Shown piece by piece: positions 23,701-35,036 of a stretch of DNA of 64,000 bases. Made by a program: the position numbers and the translations under genes. The notes beneath the pieces were generated by a model. That model had not been told where the DNA came from. It saw only the letters and a list, made by a program, of their open reading frames with translations, and searched no databases. This DNA comes from Vitellaria paradoxa (Eukaryota > Streptophyta > Magnoliopsida > Ericales > Sapotaceae). Location of the stretch: assembly GCA_019916065.1 (NCBI GenBank), contig CM034237.1:40468485-40532484 (forward strand). The letters are read 5' to 3'. Numbering within the stretch: position 1 is the first letter of the stretch; the number at the start of each line of letters is the position of its first letter.

Positions 23701-24446
23701 ACATATATATATATATATATTTTTATAAAATATTAATCGAGAGGAATTAAATATAATTAAATAATTCCAACACATCATTCATACATAACAAGAGAGGTTG
23801 CTGGTCACAGTAAAATTTTGTAAAGGAGTTTAATCTAAATCCTCCTAAGATAATCATACTCCTATCCTCCTCTACCCCCAACCTTGGGAACCAGTGACTT
23901 TACGGGCTTAGCATCCAATGCATACCGACGGTGTTACCTACCAAAAACCTAGCCGTCGCGACCGGCTACCTGACTGGCCAGGTCAGAAGGGAGCATCTCC
24001 CAAATAAAATGCATGTTCCCATCTTCATCTAAAAGGCCATTTCTACCCACCCATCACCCCATTGCCAAAAACAGCTTTAGCACGAAGTGCCTTAATTTCT
24101 TCTCACCCTTTTACATTCCAAGGGTACCTTGTATGGAAATCAGACATTTTTAATAACAACCGGCAATGTCCCCGGGCGATTAATCAAAAGTGAGATTATT
24201 TAGTCACATGCAATATATTTTTAAGCACTTTATCTATATCCATACTTTAATAGTAATTCTCAATAAATCAAAGATTTAACATAGTCATCAATATCATTAT
24301 CACAAAGGTAGGCGCTATATATAAATTAACAATTAGCAAGAAAAAAAAAAACTTAGAATACAAACTAGTATTTTAGTTAATTGTTTTGACAAGCTTACCG
24401 TACCAAATTTGATAAGAATAAAATTATTTCTAATGGTATATTAATT

Positions 24447-24545
24447 AGGCCGAGGTTGGTAGCTTAGTGGGTGGGCGACCCTAATTGCGATTTAAAGTCG
24501 CAAGTTCGAACCTCATTGGCTGCAAATCTCGGTTTTTGCTCCTTT
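24447..24545 (+). mobile_element. SINE-like, tRNA-related segment in the LTR (2)
   Basis: A-box-like ggtagcttagtgggtgg (about 24,458-24,474) and a near-perfect B box, GTTCGAACC (24,504-24,512), are followed by a T-rich tail. The twin in the 5' LTR is at about 32,940-33,040. The spacing fits a pol III internal promoter, but the sequence cannot fold into an acceptor stem. Confidence 0.55.
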
Positions 24546-26552
24546 TACCTTTTATTTTATTATTTTATGGAATATAAAGATAATAAATAGCTCTTGGACT
24601 TATATTTAATTTTCAGCAAAATTGATAAGTTTTATTTTATTCAAAAATAATTTAAATAAATTTCCAATCATCATCTTATTTATAACCAAACCCTTATCAT
24701 AGGTTTTTTGGCTTCAAGATATCCACAAATGTCCACAGAATTATCCCAATGTTTAGGAAGGTATTAAATGAGTTTCATTTAATTCACTAAATCATAAAAA
24801 TATAATTATATAACTTGCTAAGTTGACAAAACAATGCCAAAAATAAATCAAATTCATTTAAGAAAGACCAAATGAGAAAAGAACGAGTCCATTGTTTTCT
24901 TTGGGCATTTTATCAAATACTAGCATTTTAGTTTGAATAAGTCATCCAACTATCCATGATGAAACTGATTATCTAAGTCAATTATCATCAATATTAGAGG
25001 GTCAAATAATACATAATATCTAGTTTAAAATAATTTCATATCAATAGAAATTATTAACATGACAATAACTAACAGAAGGAAATTAGAAATTTAAATAAAT
25101 CTTTAAATATAATATTCTAAACAAATCCAAACAAGCATCAATTAAAGCTAAGCAGAGTAGCAGCTTGAAAGAAAATTCATATAAAATAGAGCAAAACTCC
25201 AATATCTATAAACTTTATATCTGTAGAAACTAGACTTCAAGACCTACAACTTTCATGTTTTACACTTTTTAAAATTCTAAGGTCTAAAGGTACAAAAACA
25301 GCTTTGAATTCAGTTTGTTCAGAAAATACAGTTTTACACGTGCTCAGTATTTTGGGCATAACTTTTGACTCACAAATCGGATTGATGCAATTCTTTTTGG
25401 GTTGAAAAGAAAACTGAAAGGGCTACAACTTTTATGTTTTAGCCAAAGCCTAATTCCACCGTTTTAGGGGTTAGAAGCACATAAGAAGTTACAAATAGAG
25501 AGCTGTCAGCATACTAAGTTACTTCAGTCAAAATTTTGGCTTCCCTACCCCCAATATACGGGTATTTATTTTTATCACAATCAAGTTTCATACTTCAAAC
25601 CAGAAAATGCATCAAATATATTTAGGAGATTCATCATCCTACCTCAATGAAGATATTAATGACCAAGTCTGAGAAGAAAAAATGAGTTAACTTTGAACAC
25701 CACCCAATTTGGAAAATTCCAAGCCTTTCTTCTTCCTCCAAGCAACACCAAATCTTCAGCCTCACTAATCAATAATTTATTATTATTTCTCTCTTCTTTC
25801 TTCTCTTGGAAGACACACAATTTATAGGGAGTGTAGAGAAAATTATTAGTGGAGAAAAAATCAACTAAGGTAAGATCATGCCTATACAATTGGTAGCATG
25901 ATCCAAGAATCATGCTTACTTTTTGACTATCTAACCATATCATTAAAGAAAAGCATTGGGGAAGATGTATGGAGGTGGCATGATCCGGGAATCAAGCTAA
26001 CTTTTTGACAAATTTAAACAATCATGTTAGCTTTTTGACAATTTAATCAAATGCTTTAAATCATGCTAGCTTTCAAACAAAATGCTTTAAATCTTGTTTG
26101 CTAAATAATTTGAAAAAGATGCTTTAAGGTCATCAATGTGGGTCTTCTCTTTGTCCAATTAGTCAAATAATTTTGAAAGATGGTGAGAGTGTATGGAAGA
26201 TGGAAATGAAGTTGTCGGGAAATAATTTAGAGCAACTATTCATGAGTCAATTCATTGAGTGATAAAGTGAGTTGAAGTGAGTTGAGGTGAGTCAAAGAAA
26301 AGGGTTGACCCATGGGTTAATGGTCTTGGTTTGAACCAAATAAGTAATTGGGCTAAGAAGTGTTTGGATAAAAATTTTAGAAATTCTACATTAAACTCCC
26401 ACATAGGGTGAAATTTAATCCGAAAAATTTTCCAACTAATTTTTATCATTCCAAAAATTTTCAAATGCTCAATTTTCTAGATTTTTACTATAATAAATAT
26501 CACTACCACACTTAAATAATTTAATTAAGGAAAAAAAATTCAGGTTATTACA

Positions 26553-26567
26553 ATCCACCCCCCTTAA
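26553..26567 (-). promoter_or_regulatory. Polypurine tract (plus-strand primer site)
   Basis: On the minus strand the sequence TTAAGGGGGGTGGAT directly abuts the 3' LTR start TGTAATAA. This is the expected position and composition for priming second-strand DNA synthesis. Confidence 0.9.
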
Positions 26568-26602
26568 ATAAATTTCGTCTCGAAATTTACATAAAGCAAG
26601 AC

Positions 26603-26716
26603 TCAAGTGTTAAACAAATGAGGATATCGTTCACGCATAACAGACTCACGCTCCCAGGTGGATTCTTCCACACCACGGTGCCTCCACAACACTCGAACCA
26701 GTGGAATGGTTTTGCC
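26603..26716 (-). pseudogene. Chromodomain tail of gag-pol, cut off by a stop
   Basis: In the same frame as the integrase ORF, 38 further codons follow the TGA at 26,717-26,719 and end at TGA 26,603-26,605. They contain the chromodomain core: a hydrophobic strand ending VLWRHRG, then VEESTWE, the conserved Trp/Glu region. Chromodomains bind modified histone H3 tails and guide integration. Here the first part of the domain lies before the stop, so the translated integrase would lose it. Confidence 0.8.
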
Positions 26717-28123
26717 TCATAGTACTTGTTCACGCCGATCCTCAATCTTAACCGGCTGTTGTTCAAATGTAACATCTTGCTGAATATCAAGTTCAGTCCA
26801 ATCAATCACGTGACTCGGGTCAGGTTCATACTTTCGAAGCATGGATACATGAAATACATCATGAACACGTGATAGTTGAGGTGGTAGAGCTAGCTGACAT
26901 GCAACCTGCCCAACCTTTGCAAGGATTTCGAATGGTCCAATATATCGAGGAGCTAACTTCTCATTTTTCCCAAATCGTACGACTCCTTGACGTGGGGAAA
27001 CTCGAAGAAAGACATGATCTCCAACCTCGAACTCCAAAGGTCGTCTTCGTAGGTCAGCGTAGCTTTTCTGACGACTCTGGGCAGTAAGTAGACGTTGACG
27101 AATGATAGCAATCTTTTCTGATGTTTGCTTGATCAGGTCAGGTCCTATCATCACCGATTCTCCTACCTCGGTCCAACACAGAGGAGAGCGACATGGCCTC
27201 CCATATAATGCCTCATAAGGTGCCATTCCAATACTTTCTTGATAGCTGTTGTTATACACAAACTCTATCAATGGCAAGTGTTCTTCCCAATTTCCTTTAA
27301 AGTCTAGTATGCAAGCGCGAAGCATATCTTCCAATGTCTGAATTAACCGTTCTGACTGTCCATCCGTCTGAGGGTGAAATGCCGTGCTAAAGGTCAATTT
27401 AGTGCCTAAAGCCTCCTGCAGACTCTTCCAAAATTGAGCTGTGAATAATGGATCTCGGTCAGATACTATGGAGACTGGTGTTCCGTGAAGCCGGATGATC
27501 TCGCGAATATATAGCTGGCTGCGCTTTTGGAGTGTGTCGGTAGTGTTCACTGGTAAAAAGTGCGCTGACTTTGTTAATCGATCAATAATAACCCATATAG
27601 AATTATTTTTCTTCAACGTCTTAGGTAAGCCCACGACGAAATCCATCGCAATGTGCTCCCACTTCCATTTAGACACAGGTAAAGGTTGGAGTAATCCAGC
27701 TGGTTTCTGGTGTTCTGCTTTGATCTGCTGACAAGCAAGACATTTAGCTACGAATCGAGCAACATCCTTCTTCATTCCCTTCCACCAATACTGTCGTGCT
27801 AAATCACGGTACATCTTCGTACTTCCAGGGTGAATGGCAAATCTTGAATTATGGAACTCATGCAATATCTCCTTTCGAAGGCCATCAGAATTCGGGACAT
27901 ACAACCTTCCACCATGCTGTAGTCCTTGATCAGAGCGAAGTGTCCATCCTTCTATAATCTCTCCAGACAAGATTTGAGCTACCATCTTCTTGCATTCTTC
28001 ATCATGTTGTTGCACATCGATCACCTTAGTAATTATTGAGGGAATTGCCATCAGAGAACAACTTGTCACTGTAGCATTTCCCTGATCAAATCTGATCTCA
28101 AATTCATTCACTGATTCTAGCAT
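26717..28123 (-). CDS. Integrase segment of Tekay-type pol
   Basis: This ORF is 468 residues. It has an N-terminal zinc-binding HHCC module (His88/91, His98, Cys128, Cys131) and a catalytic core with Asp161, Asp222 and Glu258. The last two are separated by 35 residues, the D,D-35-E signature. A GPF-type motif (APRYIGPFEIL) follows. It would insert the cDNA into host chromatin. It shares one frame with the reverse transcriptase ORF, separated only by the TAG at 28,133-28,135 and three codons. The start Met at 28,123 is simply the first after that stop, not a natural initiator. It ends at TGA 26,717-26,719 inside the chromodomain. Core residues are all intact. Confidence 0.9.
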   Translation of the reverse strand: MLESVNEFEIRFDQGNATVTSCSLMAIPSIITKVIDVQQHDEECKKMVAQILSGEIIEGWTLRSDQGLQHGGRLYVPNSDGLRKEILHEFHNSRFAIHPGSTKMYRDLARQYWWKGMKKDVARFVAKCLACQQIKAEHQKPAGLLQPLPVSKWKWEHIAMDFVVGLPKTLKKNNSIWVIIDRLTKSAHFLPVNTTDTLQKRSQLYIREIIRLHGTPVSIVSDRDPLFTAQFWKSLQEALGTKLTFSTAFHPQTDGQSERLIQTLEDMLRACILDFKGNWEEHLPLIEFVYNNSYQESIGMAPYEALYGRPCRSPLCWTEVGESVMIGPDLIKQTSEKIAIIRQRLLTAQSRQKSYADLRRRPLEFEVGDHVFLRVSPRQGVVRFGKNEKLAPRYIGPFEILAKVGQVACQLALPPQLSRVHDVFHVSMLRKYEPDPSHVIDWTELDIQQDVTFEQQPVKIEDRREQVL

Positions 28124-28132
28124 CTTCCATTC

Positions 28133-29818
28133 CTATACTGCCAAATTCGCCAATGTTGAATGTGATTTCCTACTGAGTGCATCTGCTACAACATTCGCCT
28201 TTCCTGGATGATACTGAAGGGTGAAATCAAAATCCTCCAGATATTCCATCCAGCGTCGTTGTCGCAGGTTTAGATCTCGTTGGGTGAATAGATATTTCAG
28301 ACTCTTGTGATCTGAAAAGACTTCAAACTTTTCACCGTACAAATAATGTCTCCAAAGTTTCAATGCAAAAACAATTGCGGCCAATTCTAGATCGTGGGTT
28401 GGATAGTTCTTATCATGGTTTCTCAATTGTCGAGAACCATAAGTGACTACATGGTCTAATTGCATTAGTACATAACCCAATCCTTCTCTTGAGGCATCAC
28501 AGTATACTGTATACCCTACCCCTCGTTCTGGTATGATTAGAACTGGGGCTTGAGTCAATCGAGCCTTCAACTCTTGAAAAGCTCTTTCACATTTCTCATC
28601 CCAAACAAACTTGACATCTTTGCGGATTAATCGCGTTATGGGTGCAGCAATTCGAGAAAAGTCCTTAATGAACCGTCGGTAGTACCCTGCCAAACCGAGG
28701 AAACTTCTTATCTCGAAGACTGTCTTCGGTTGCTTCCAGCTCATTACAGCTTCTACTTTCGTTGGGTCTACTGCAACACCATCTGTTGAGACTATATGTC
28801 CCAAGAATGGTATTTTTGTTAGCCAAAACTCGCATTTGCTAGCCTTGGCATACAGTTGGTGATCTAATAAAGTTTGTAAGACAATACGAAGGTGCTGTTC
28901 ATGCTCCCGTTCATCCTTTGAATAAATAAGTATGTCGTCAATAAAGACTACAACAAACTTATCCAGGTATGGACGGAAAACACGATTCATCAGATCCATA
29001 AATGCTGCTGGCGCATTGGTGAGTCCAAAAGGCATAACCACGAACTCGTAATGCCCATATCTCGTACGGAAAGCTGTCTTTGGAGTATCTTCCTCTCGGA
29101 TACGTAATTGATGGTATCCTGATCGAAGATCGATCTTAGAGAAGAACAGTGAACCCCTCAATTGATCAAATAAATCATCTATTCGTGGCAAGGGGTATTT
29201 ATTCTTGATAGTGACTCTGTTCAGCTTTCTGTAATCAATACATAGCCGTAAACTTCCATCTTTCTTCTTTGCAAAAACAGCTGACGCTCCCCAGGGGGAA
29301 ACACTGGGTCGAATGAATCCTAGCTGGAGCAATTCTTCAAGTTGTACTTTTAATTCTTGAAGTTCTGCTGGTGCCATTCGGTAAGGGGCTACTGAAATTG
29401 GCGCAACCCCTGGCTGTAGATCTATACGAAAATCTATTTCTCGCCGAGGTGGCAAACCTAGAAGCTCCTTGGGAAAAACATCTGGAAACTCACAAACTAC
29501 TCGAGGGGGAGCAGTCTGTGGAAGCTCCTCATTCAAAGTCAGATTGGCTAGCAAGCTATTTAATTGCCTGCAACCTCGAGAATGTACTGGGGATATAATT
29601 GGATCTTCTCGGGAATCTCCTTGGATACAGAATCGAGCTCCCGATGGAAGAATAGCCGAGACACGCTTCAGATGACAATCAATAATTGCTTGGTGTAAAG
29701 ACAACCAGTCCATTCCTAGAATGACATCGTAGGTGTTCATATCCAACCAGATAAGATCACATTCTACTATGATCTCCCCGAATTGGATCGCACAAGATCT
29801 AGTGATCTTATTTGCCAC
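28133..29818 (-). CDS. Protease end, reverse transcriptase and RNase H segment of pol
   Basis: This ORF is 561 residues. Residues 1-50 are the second half of the aspartic protease (DVILGMDWL). Reverse transcriptase spans about 160-345, with a CIDYRKLN strand and a catalytic FIDD (292-295). RNase H spans about 430-550, with Asp441, Glu478, Asp503 and Asp546 in place. These enzymes copy the RNA genome into DNA and remove the RNA. The frame is continuous with gag upstream, broken only by TAA 29,876-29,878, and with integrase downstream, broken by TAG 28,133-28,135. The true protein would be a gag-pol fusion, and the GTG/Met at 29,818 is not a real start. Confidence 0.93.
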   Translation of the reverse strand: MANKITRSCAIQFGEIIVECDLIWLDMNTYDVILGMDWLSLHQAIIDCHLKRVSAILPSGARFCIQGDSREDPIISPVHSRGCRQLNSLLANLTLNEELPQTAPPRVVCEFPDVFPKELLGLPPRREIDFRIDLQPGVAPISVAPYRMAPAELQELKVQLEELLQLGFIRPSVSPWGASAVFAKKKDGSLRLCIDYRKLNRVTIKNKYPLPRIDDLFDQLRGSLFFSKIDLRSGYHQLRIREEDTPKTAFRTRYGHYEFVVMPFGLTNAPAAFMDLMNRVFRPYLDKFVVVFIDDILIYSKDEREHEQHLRIVLQTLLDHQLYAKASKCEFWLTKIPFLGHIVSTDGVAVDPTKVEAVMSWKQPKTVFEIRSFLGLAGYYRRFIKDFSRIAAPITRLIRKDVKFVWDEKCERAFQELKARLTQAPVLIIPERGVGYTVYCDASREGLGYVLMQLDHVVTYGSRQLRNHDKNYPTHDLELAAIVFALKLWRHYLYGEKFEVFSDHKSLKYLFTQRDLNLRQRRWMEYLEDFDFTLQYHPGKANVVADALSRKSHSTLANLAV

Positions 29819-29875
29819 AGTGTTATTTCCCAGAGGGGAATCAATGGTTAAGGTTCCATTTAATTCCTCTGGTAT

Positions 29876-31138
29876 TTACTTCAATGAACATGCACATTTG
29901 GATGATATAAAGGAATGCGAAGCACCGGTATCAACTAGGATTACCACCCAAGTACTAAAGAGTAATGAGGTAACCTGAATAACTGTGTTTTCTGGTACCG
30001 CTGCAATGGGTTCTGGTGCTTCCAAATGGTTAAGTGCAAATACGCGTCCCTGCGGAACATTATTATCCCTTCTTGGCCCTGGTCCTCCTCCACTACGACC
30101 TCGTCCTCCGCCATTGTTCTTCTGTTGTCCTCCTTGCTGGTTCATGTTAGGATTCTGAAAAGGTGGTCTTTGTTGAAAACGTTGTTGTGGAGGTGGGTAG
30201 GTGATTCGTGCTGGTCCTGGATTCTGTGAATTCTGTTGATTTTGCTTGGGGTATGTCATTGCCCTCTGAGGACAATCCCTTTTAAAATGCCCAAGTTGCC
30301 CACACTGGTAACAGGCATTTGGATCCTTTTGCTGATGTCGAGGTTGACTCCCTCCTCCATTTTTCTTTTGCGGTTGGCCACCATACTGTTTGTTGTTTTC
30401 AAAGAATCTACCTCGTTTTTGTCCAGCATTTTTATTTTGCCTCATGATTGAACCCTTGAATGTTGATCCCTTGAGCTTGGCTGTGTCTTGCATTTCCATT
30501 TCCACAGCAATGGCTGCCCTCACAGCTGCAGCATAAGAAGTGTGCATCATACCAATGATTCTCCCTCGAATGTCAGTCCGCAAGCCCCATGTAAACTGAT
30601 CGGCCTTTGCCTTGTCAGTTAAATTCAAATTTTGGGCATACTTGGACAGACTAGCGAACATTGCTTCGTACTGCATAACAGTCATGCCACGCTGCTTCAA
30701 GGATAAAAACTCCCGTGTCTTAGCATCCTTGAAAGTTTGTGGAAAGAAATGATCCATGAACAATTCTTCAAATCTTTCCCAGGTCATGGTTGCAGGGTCG
30801 TGACTTCCCTTAACGAAAGTCCACCATTCATATGCATCACCCCGTAGCCGGAACGTTGCCAGGGTTATCTTAGTAGCATGACAGGTTATTCCCATAGTCT
30901 CTAAAATACGAGAGACTTCTTTGAACCAGTTCTCAGCTGCTACTGGTTCGGGTTCACCATGAAATGATGGTGGGTCATACCGTAAGAAGTTTCTCAGGTC
31001 ATCATCATGTCTTCTTACTGGTGGTATTACTGGTGCTACTCCCGCTACAGCCGCTGCCGGCATTGCCGCCGGTGCTCGTGGATTCATTTGTATGAATTGG
31101 GCCATAATTGTCGCCATGTCCCGGATAGCTTGGGCCAT
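29876..31138 (-). CDS. Gag and protease N-terminus of Tekay-type element
   Basis: This ORF is 420 residues. The retrotransposon gag capsid region is at about residues 60-215. A CCHC zinc knuckle (Cys276, Cys279, His284, Cys289) lies in a basic, Gln/Gly/Asn-rich stretch that binds RNA. The aspartic protease catalytic motif DTGAS starts at Asp403. The frame stays open upstream of the Met at 31,138 for about 35 codons of an Arg/Gly/Asn-rich segment. It reaches a stop at about 31,250, where an ATG lies one base out of frame, so the original start may have been shifted by a small indel. The TAA at 29,876-29,878 cuts the protease domain in two. Confidence 0.92.
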   Translation of the reverse strand: MAQAIRDMATIMAQFIQMNPRAPAAMPAAAVAGVAPVIPPVRRHDDDLRNFLRYDPPSFHGEPEPVAAENWFKEVSRILETMGITCHATKITLATFRLRGDAYEWWTFVKGSHDPATMTWERFEELFMDHFFPQTFKDAKTREFLSLKQRGMTVMQYEAMFASLSKYAQNLNLTDKAKADQFTWGLRTDIRGRIIGMMHTSYAAAVRAAIAVEMEMQDTAKLKGSTFKGSIMRQNKNAGQKRGRFFENNKQYGGQPQKKNGGGSQPRHQQKDPNACYQCGQLGHFKRDCPQRAMTYPKQNQQNSQNPGPARITYPPPQQRFQQRPPFQNPNMNQQGGQQKNNGGGRGRSGGGPGPRRDNNVPQGRVFALNHLEAPEPIAAVPENTVIQVTSLLFSTWVVILVDTGASHSFISSKCACSLK

Positions 31139-31350
31139 CTCGTTGGTAACGTTGGTGGTGGTTGCAGATTGTGCATTTGTTGGTTGCGATTGCGCCCCAT
31201 TTCGGCTATTGTTTCGAGGTCGTCCACGGCCTCTTCCGGTGTTTTCATTCTATATAAGATTCATAGATTAGTTGATACTTACACACAAATAGCACACAAT
31301 AAGTATAAAAATACCCAATCCCCACTACCCTTAGGTAAATCGTAAACCTA

Positions 31351-31364
31351 TGGCTCTGATACCA
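31351..31364 (-). promoter_or_regulatory. Primer binding site, initiator Met tRNA
   Basis: On the minus strand TGGTATCAGAGCCA lies three bases inside the 5' LTR. It is complementary to the 3' end of plant initiator methionine tRNA, the usual primer for Ty3/gypsy and copia elements. Confidence 0.95.
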
Positions 31365-31367
31365 AGC

Positions 31368-34300
31368 TATCACGCCCCGGATTTTCATAACCGAATGCCC
31401 AGGGGTGACTTGGAATTTATTTGTTAGGTATAAAAATAAGATGATAAAAACACGCTGTCACACCCCAGAGTTTTCCTCCAGATTGGGGTTGACCCGTAAG
31501 AAAAATTTAAGATAGTCAAAATCCCATGTTTATCCCAAACAATATTTATAAGTCATTGGACTGAACCATTTGATGGGATTTCAACTACAGGGCTCAAAAT
31601 AAAGATAGAGAAAAATATTACAGAGCCATCTAAGTGTCCCAATCACGCTATTAACATTACATACCAAATAAAAGCAAATTAGGTCTATGCTTAATAATTA
31701 CAATCATCCAACAATTATTACAGACCAAAAATAAAGTCCTCCAGCTCTGTGCAGGAAAGAAGAAAAAATAGATAACTCTTCTGATGGAATATTTAAGAGA
31801 ATTTAATCTCTTTCCAGCTCATCTTCTGTATCCCTGTGCTTAATATCCTGAAAAAAATATTCCCACAAGGGGTGAGCTACTAAAGCCCAGTAATCAGAAT
31901 CTCCTAGGTGCCTATATGCAGTGGTTGTAATACTACACTGTATTAAGTGAATGTGTTTAAGTGGCATACTATTTATGCAACAATTAATTCAATAGATCTC
32001 AACTGAATAATGTAAATTATACTTACAACGGTTCGATGAAATCGTCACCGTAACTACTATTTTACTTATATGTAAAATAATTAAATACTGATGTGTATAT
32101 CACAATGAAGTCTGTGTCGCAGTGGTAGGGATCTCAGATTTAGATCTTCAAGGTCTCGGGATCAAACCCCGTAGCGATACAAGTTTCATACATATATATA
32201 TATATATATATATTTTATAAAATATTAATCGAGAGGAATTAAATATAATTAAATAATTCAACACATCATTCATACATAACAAGAGAGGTTGCTGGTCACA
32301 GTAAAATTTTGTAAAGGAGTTTAATCTAAATCCTCCTAAGATAATCATACTCCTATCCTCCTCTACCCCCAACCTTGGGAACCAGTGACTTTACGGGCTT
32401 AGCATCCAATGCATACCGACGGTGTCACCTACCAAAAACCTAGCCGTCGCGGACCTGGCTACCTGACTGGCCTAGGTCAGAAGGGAGCATCTCCCAAATA
32501 AAATGCATGTTCCCATCTTCATCTAAAAGGCCATTTCTACCCACCCATCACCCCATTGCCAAAAATAGCTTTAGCACCGAAGTGCCTTAATTTCTTCTCA
32601 CCCTTTTACATTCCAAGGGTACCTTGTATGGAAATCAGACATTTTTAATAACAACCGGCAATGTCCCGGGCGATGAATCAAAAGTGAGATTATTTAGTCA
32701 CATGCAATATATTTTTAAGCACTTTATCTATATCCATACTTTAATAGTAATTCTCAATAAATCAAAGATTTAACATAGTCATCAATATCATTATCACAAA
32801 GGTAGGCGCTATATGTAAATTAACAATTAGCAAGTAAAAAAAAAATTTAGAATACAAATTAGTATTTTAGTTAATTGTTTTGACAAGTTTACCGTACCAA
32901 ATTTGATAAGAATAAAATTATTTCTAATGGTATATTAATTAGGCCGAGGTTGGTAGCTTAGTGGGTGGGCGACCCTAATTGCGATTTAAAGTCGCAAGTT
33001 CGAACCTCATTGGCTGCAAATCTCGGTTTTTGCTCCTTTTACCTTTTATTTTATTATTTTATGGAATATAAGATAATAAATAGCTCTTGGACTTATATTT
33101 AATTTTAGCAAAATTGATAAGTTTTATTTTATTCAAAAATAATTTAAATAAATTTCCAATCATCATCTTATTTATAACCAAACCCTTATCATAGGTTTTT
33201 GGCTTCAAGATATCCACAAATGTCCACAGAATTATTCCAATGTTTAGGAAGGTATTAAATGAGTTTCATTAAATTCACTTAATCATAAAAATATAATTAT
33301 ATAACTTGCTAGGTTGACAAAACAATGCCAAAAATAAATCAAATTCATTTAAGAAAGACCAAATGAGAAAAGAACGAGTCCATTGTTTCTTTTGGGCATT
33401 TTATCAAATACTAGCATTTTAGTTTGAATAAGTCATCCAACTATCCATGATGAAACTGATTATCTAAGTCAATTATCATCAATATTAGAGTGTCAAATAA
33501 TACATAATATCTAGTTTAAAATAATTTCATATCAATAGAAATTATTAACATGACAATAACTAACAGAAGGAAATTAGAAATTTAAATAAATCTTTAAACA
33601 TAATATTCTAAACAAATCCAAACAAGCATCAATTAAAGCTAAGCAGAATAGCAGCTTGAAAGAAAATTCATATAAAATAGAGCAAGACTCCAATATCTAT
33701 AAACTTTATATCTGTAGAAACTAGACTTCAAGACCTACAACTTTCATGTTTTACACTTTTTAAAATTCTAAGGTCTAAAGGTACAAAAACAGCTTTGAAT
33801 TCAGTTTGTTCAGAAAATACAGTTTTACACGTGCTCAGTATTTTGGGCATAACTTTTGACTCACAAATCGGATTGATGCAATTCTTTTTGGGTTGAAAAG
33901 AAAACTGAAAGGGCTACAACTTTTATGTTTAGCCAAAGCCTAATTCCACCGTTTTAGGGTTAGAAGCACATAAGAAGTTACAAATAGAGAGCTGTCAGCA
34001 TACTAAGTTACTTCAGTCAAAATTTTAGGCTTCCCTACCCCCAATATACGGGTATTTATTTTTATCACAATCAAGTTTCATACTTCAAACCAGAAAATGC
34101 ATCAAATATATTTAGGAGATTCATCATCCTACCTCAATGAAGATATTAATGACCAAGTCTGAGAAGGAAAAATGAGTTAGCTTTGAACACCACCCAAATT
34201 GGAAAATTCAAGCCTTTCTTCTTCCTCCAAGCAACACCAAATCTTCAGCCTCACTATTAATAATTTATTATTATTTCTCTCTTATTTTCTTCTCTTGAAG

Positions 34301-35036
34301 ACACACAATTTATAGGGAGTGTAGAGAAAATTATTAGTGGAGAAAAAATCAACTAAGGTAAGATCATGCCTATACAATTGGTAGCATGATCCAAGAATCA
34401 TGCTTACTTTTGACTATCTAACCATATCATTTAAAGAAAAGCATTGGGGAAGATGTATGGAGGTGGCATGATCCGGGAATCAAGCTAACTTTTGACAAAT
34501 TTAAACATCATGTTAGCTTTTTGACAATTTAACCAAATGCTTTAAATCATGCTAGCTTTCAAACAAAATGCTTTAAATCTTGTTTGCTAAATAATTTGAA
34601 AAAGATGCTTTAAGGTCATCAATGTGGGTCTTCTCTTTGTCCAATTAGTCAATAATTTTGAAAGATAGTGAGAGTGTATGGAAGATGGAAATGAAGTTGT
34701 CGGAAATAATTTAGAGCAACTATTCATGAGTCAATTCATTGAGTGATAAAGTGAGTTGAAGTGAGTTGAGGTGAGTCAAAGAAAAGGGTTGACCCATGGG
34801 TTAATGGTCTTGGTTTGAACCAAATAAGTAATTGGGCTAAGAAGTGTTTGGATAAAAATTTTAGAAATTCTACATTAAACTCCCACATAGGGTGAAATTT
34901 AATCCGAAAAATTTTCCAACTAATTTTTATCATTCCAAAAATTTTCAAATGCTCAATTTTCTAGATTTTTACTATAATAAATATCACTACCACACTTAAA
35001 TAATTTAATTAAGGAAAAAAAATTCAGCTTATTACA
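31368..35036 (-). repeat. 5' LTR of the Tekay-type element
   Basis: This 3,669-bp twin of 22,881-26,552 should contain the element's promoter. Its inner end reads TATCACGCC on the plus strand instead of TGTCACGCC, one transition at the terminal dinucleotide. Many differences from the other LTR are single-base length changes in short homopolymers. SINE-like segments recur at about 32,100-32,190 and 32,940-33,040. Confidence 0.95.

Larger units (their letters stand above)
22881..26552 (-). repeat. 3' LTR of the Tekay-type element
   Basis: This 3,672-bp repeat matches 31,368-35,036 along its length. On the plus strand it starts TGTCACGCCCCGG and ends GGTTATTACA. It carries two SINE-like segments, a (TA)n tract near 23,703-23,720 and, 88 bp in from its left end, a second copy of the terminal motif (TGTCACACCCC at 22,969). 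Divergent copies of the same LTR family occur at 48,455-50,019 and 54,458-54,616. Confidence 0.95.
22881..35036 (-). mobile_element. Complete Ty3/gypsy chromovirus (Tekay/Del type)
   Basis: A 12,156-bp element is flanked by identical CTAAG pentamers (22,876-22,880 and 35,037-35,041). Minus-strand order is 5' LTR 35,036-31,368, PBS 31,364-31,351, gag-pol 31,138-26,603, polypurine tract 26,567-26,553, 3' LTR 26,552-22,881. LTRs begin TGTAATAA. The 3' LTR ends GTGACA and the 5' LTR ends GTGATA. The LTRs are nearly identical, roughly 98% by eye, so the insertion is recent on an evolutionary scale. The C-terminal chromodomain after the integrase GPF region places it in the chromoviruses, and the sequence style suggests Tekay/Del. 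Three stop codons make the polyprotein non-functional as written. LTRs of about 3.67 kb are long relative to the 4.8-kb interior. Confidence 0.95.

Noticed and set aside
24447..24545. Possible tRNA gene (good B box GTTCGAACC)
   Set aside because: No acceptor stem or anticodon arm can be formed, and the segment recurs identically inside both LTRs, so a SINE-like origin is preferred.
26869..30451. Plus-strand ORFs opposite gag-pol
   Set aside because: They are shadow frames of the strongly coding minus strand and lack motifs of their own.
26717..31138. Endogenous pararetrovirus or other viral insertion
   Set aside because: LTRs, an initiator-Met PBS, a polypurine tract, integrase and a chromodomain are all present, and no movement or coat protein is seen. 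It is a Ty3/gypsy retrotransposon.
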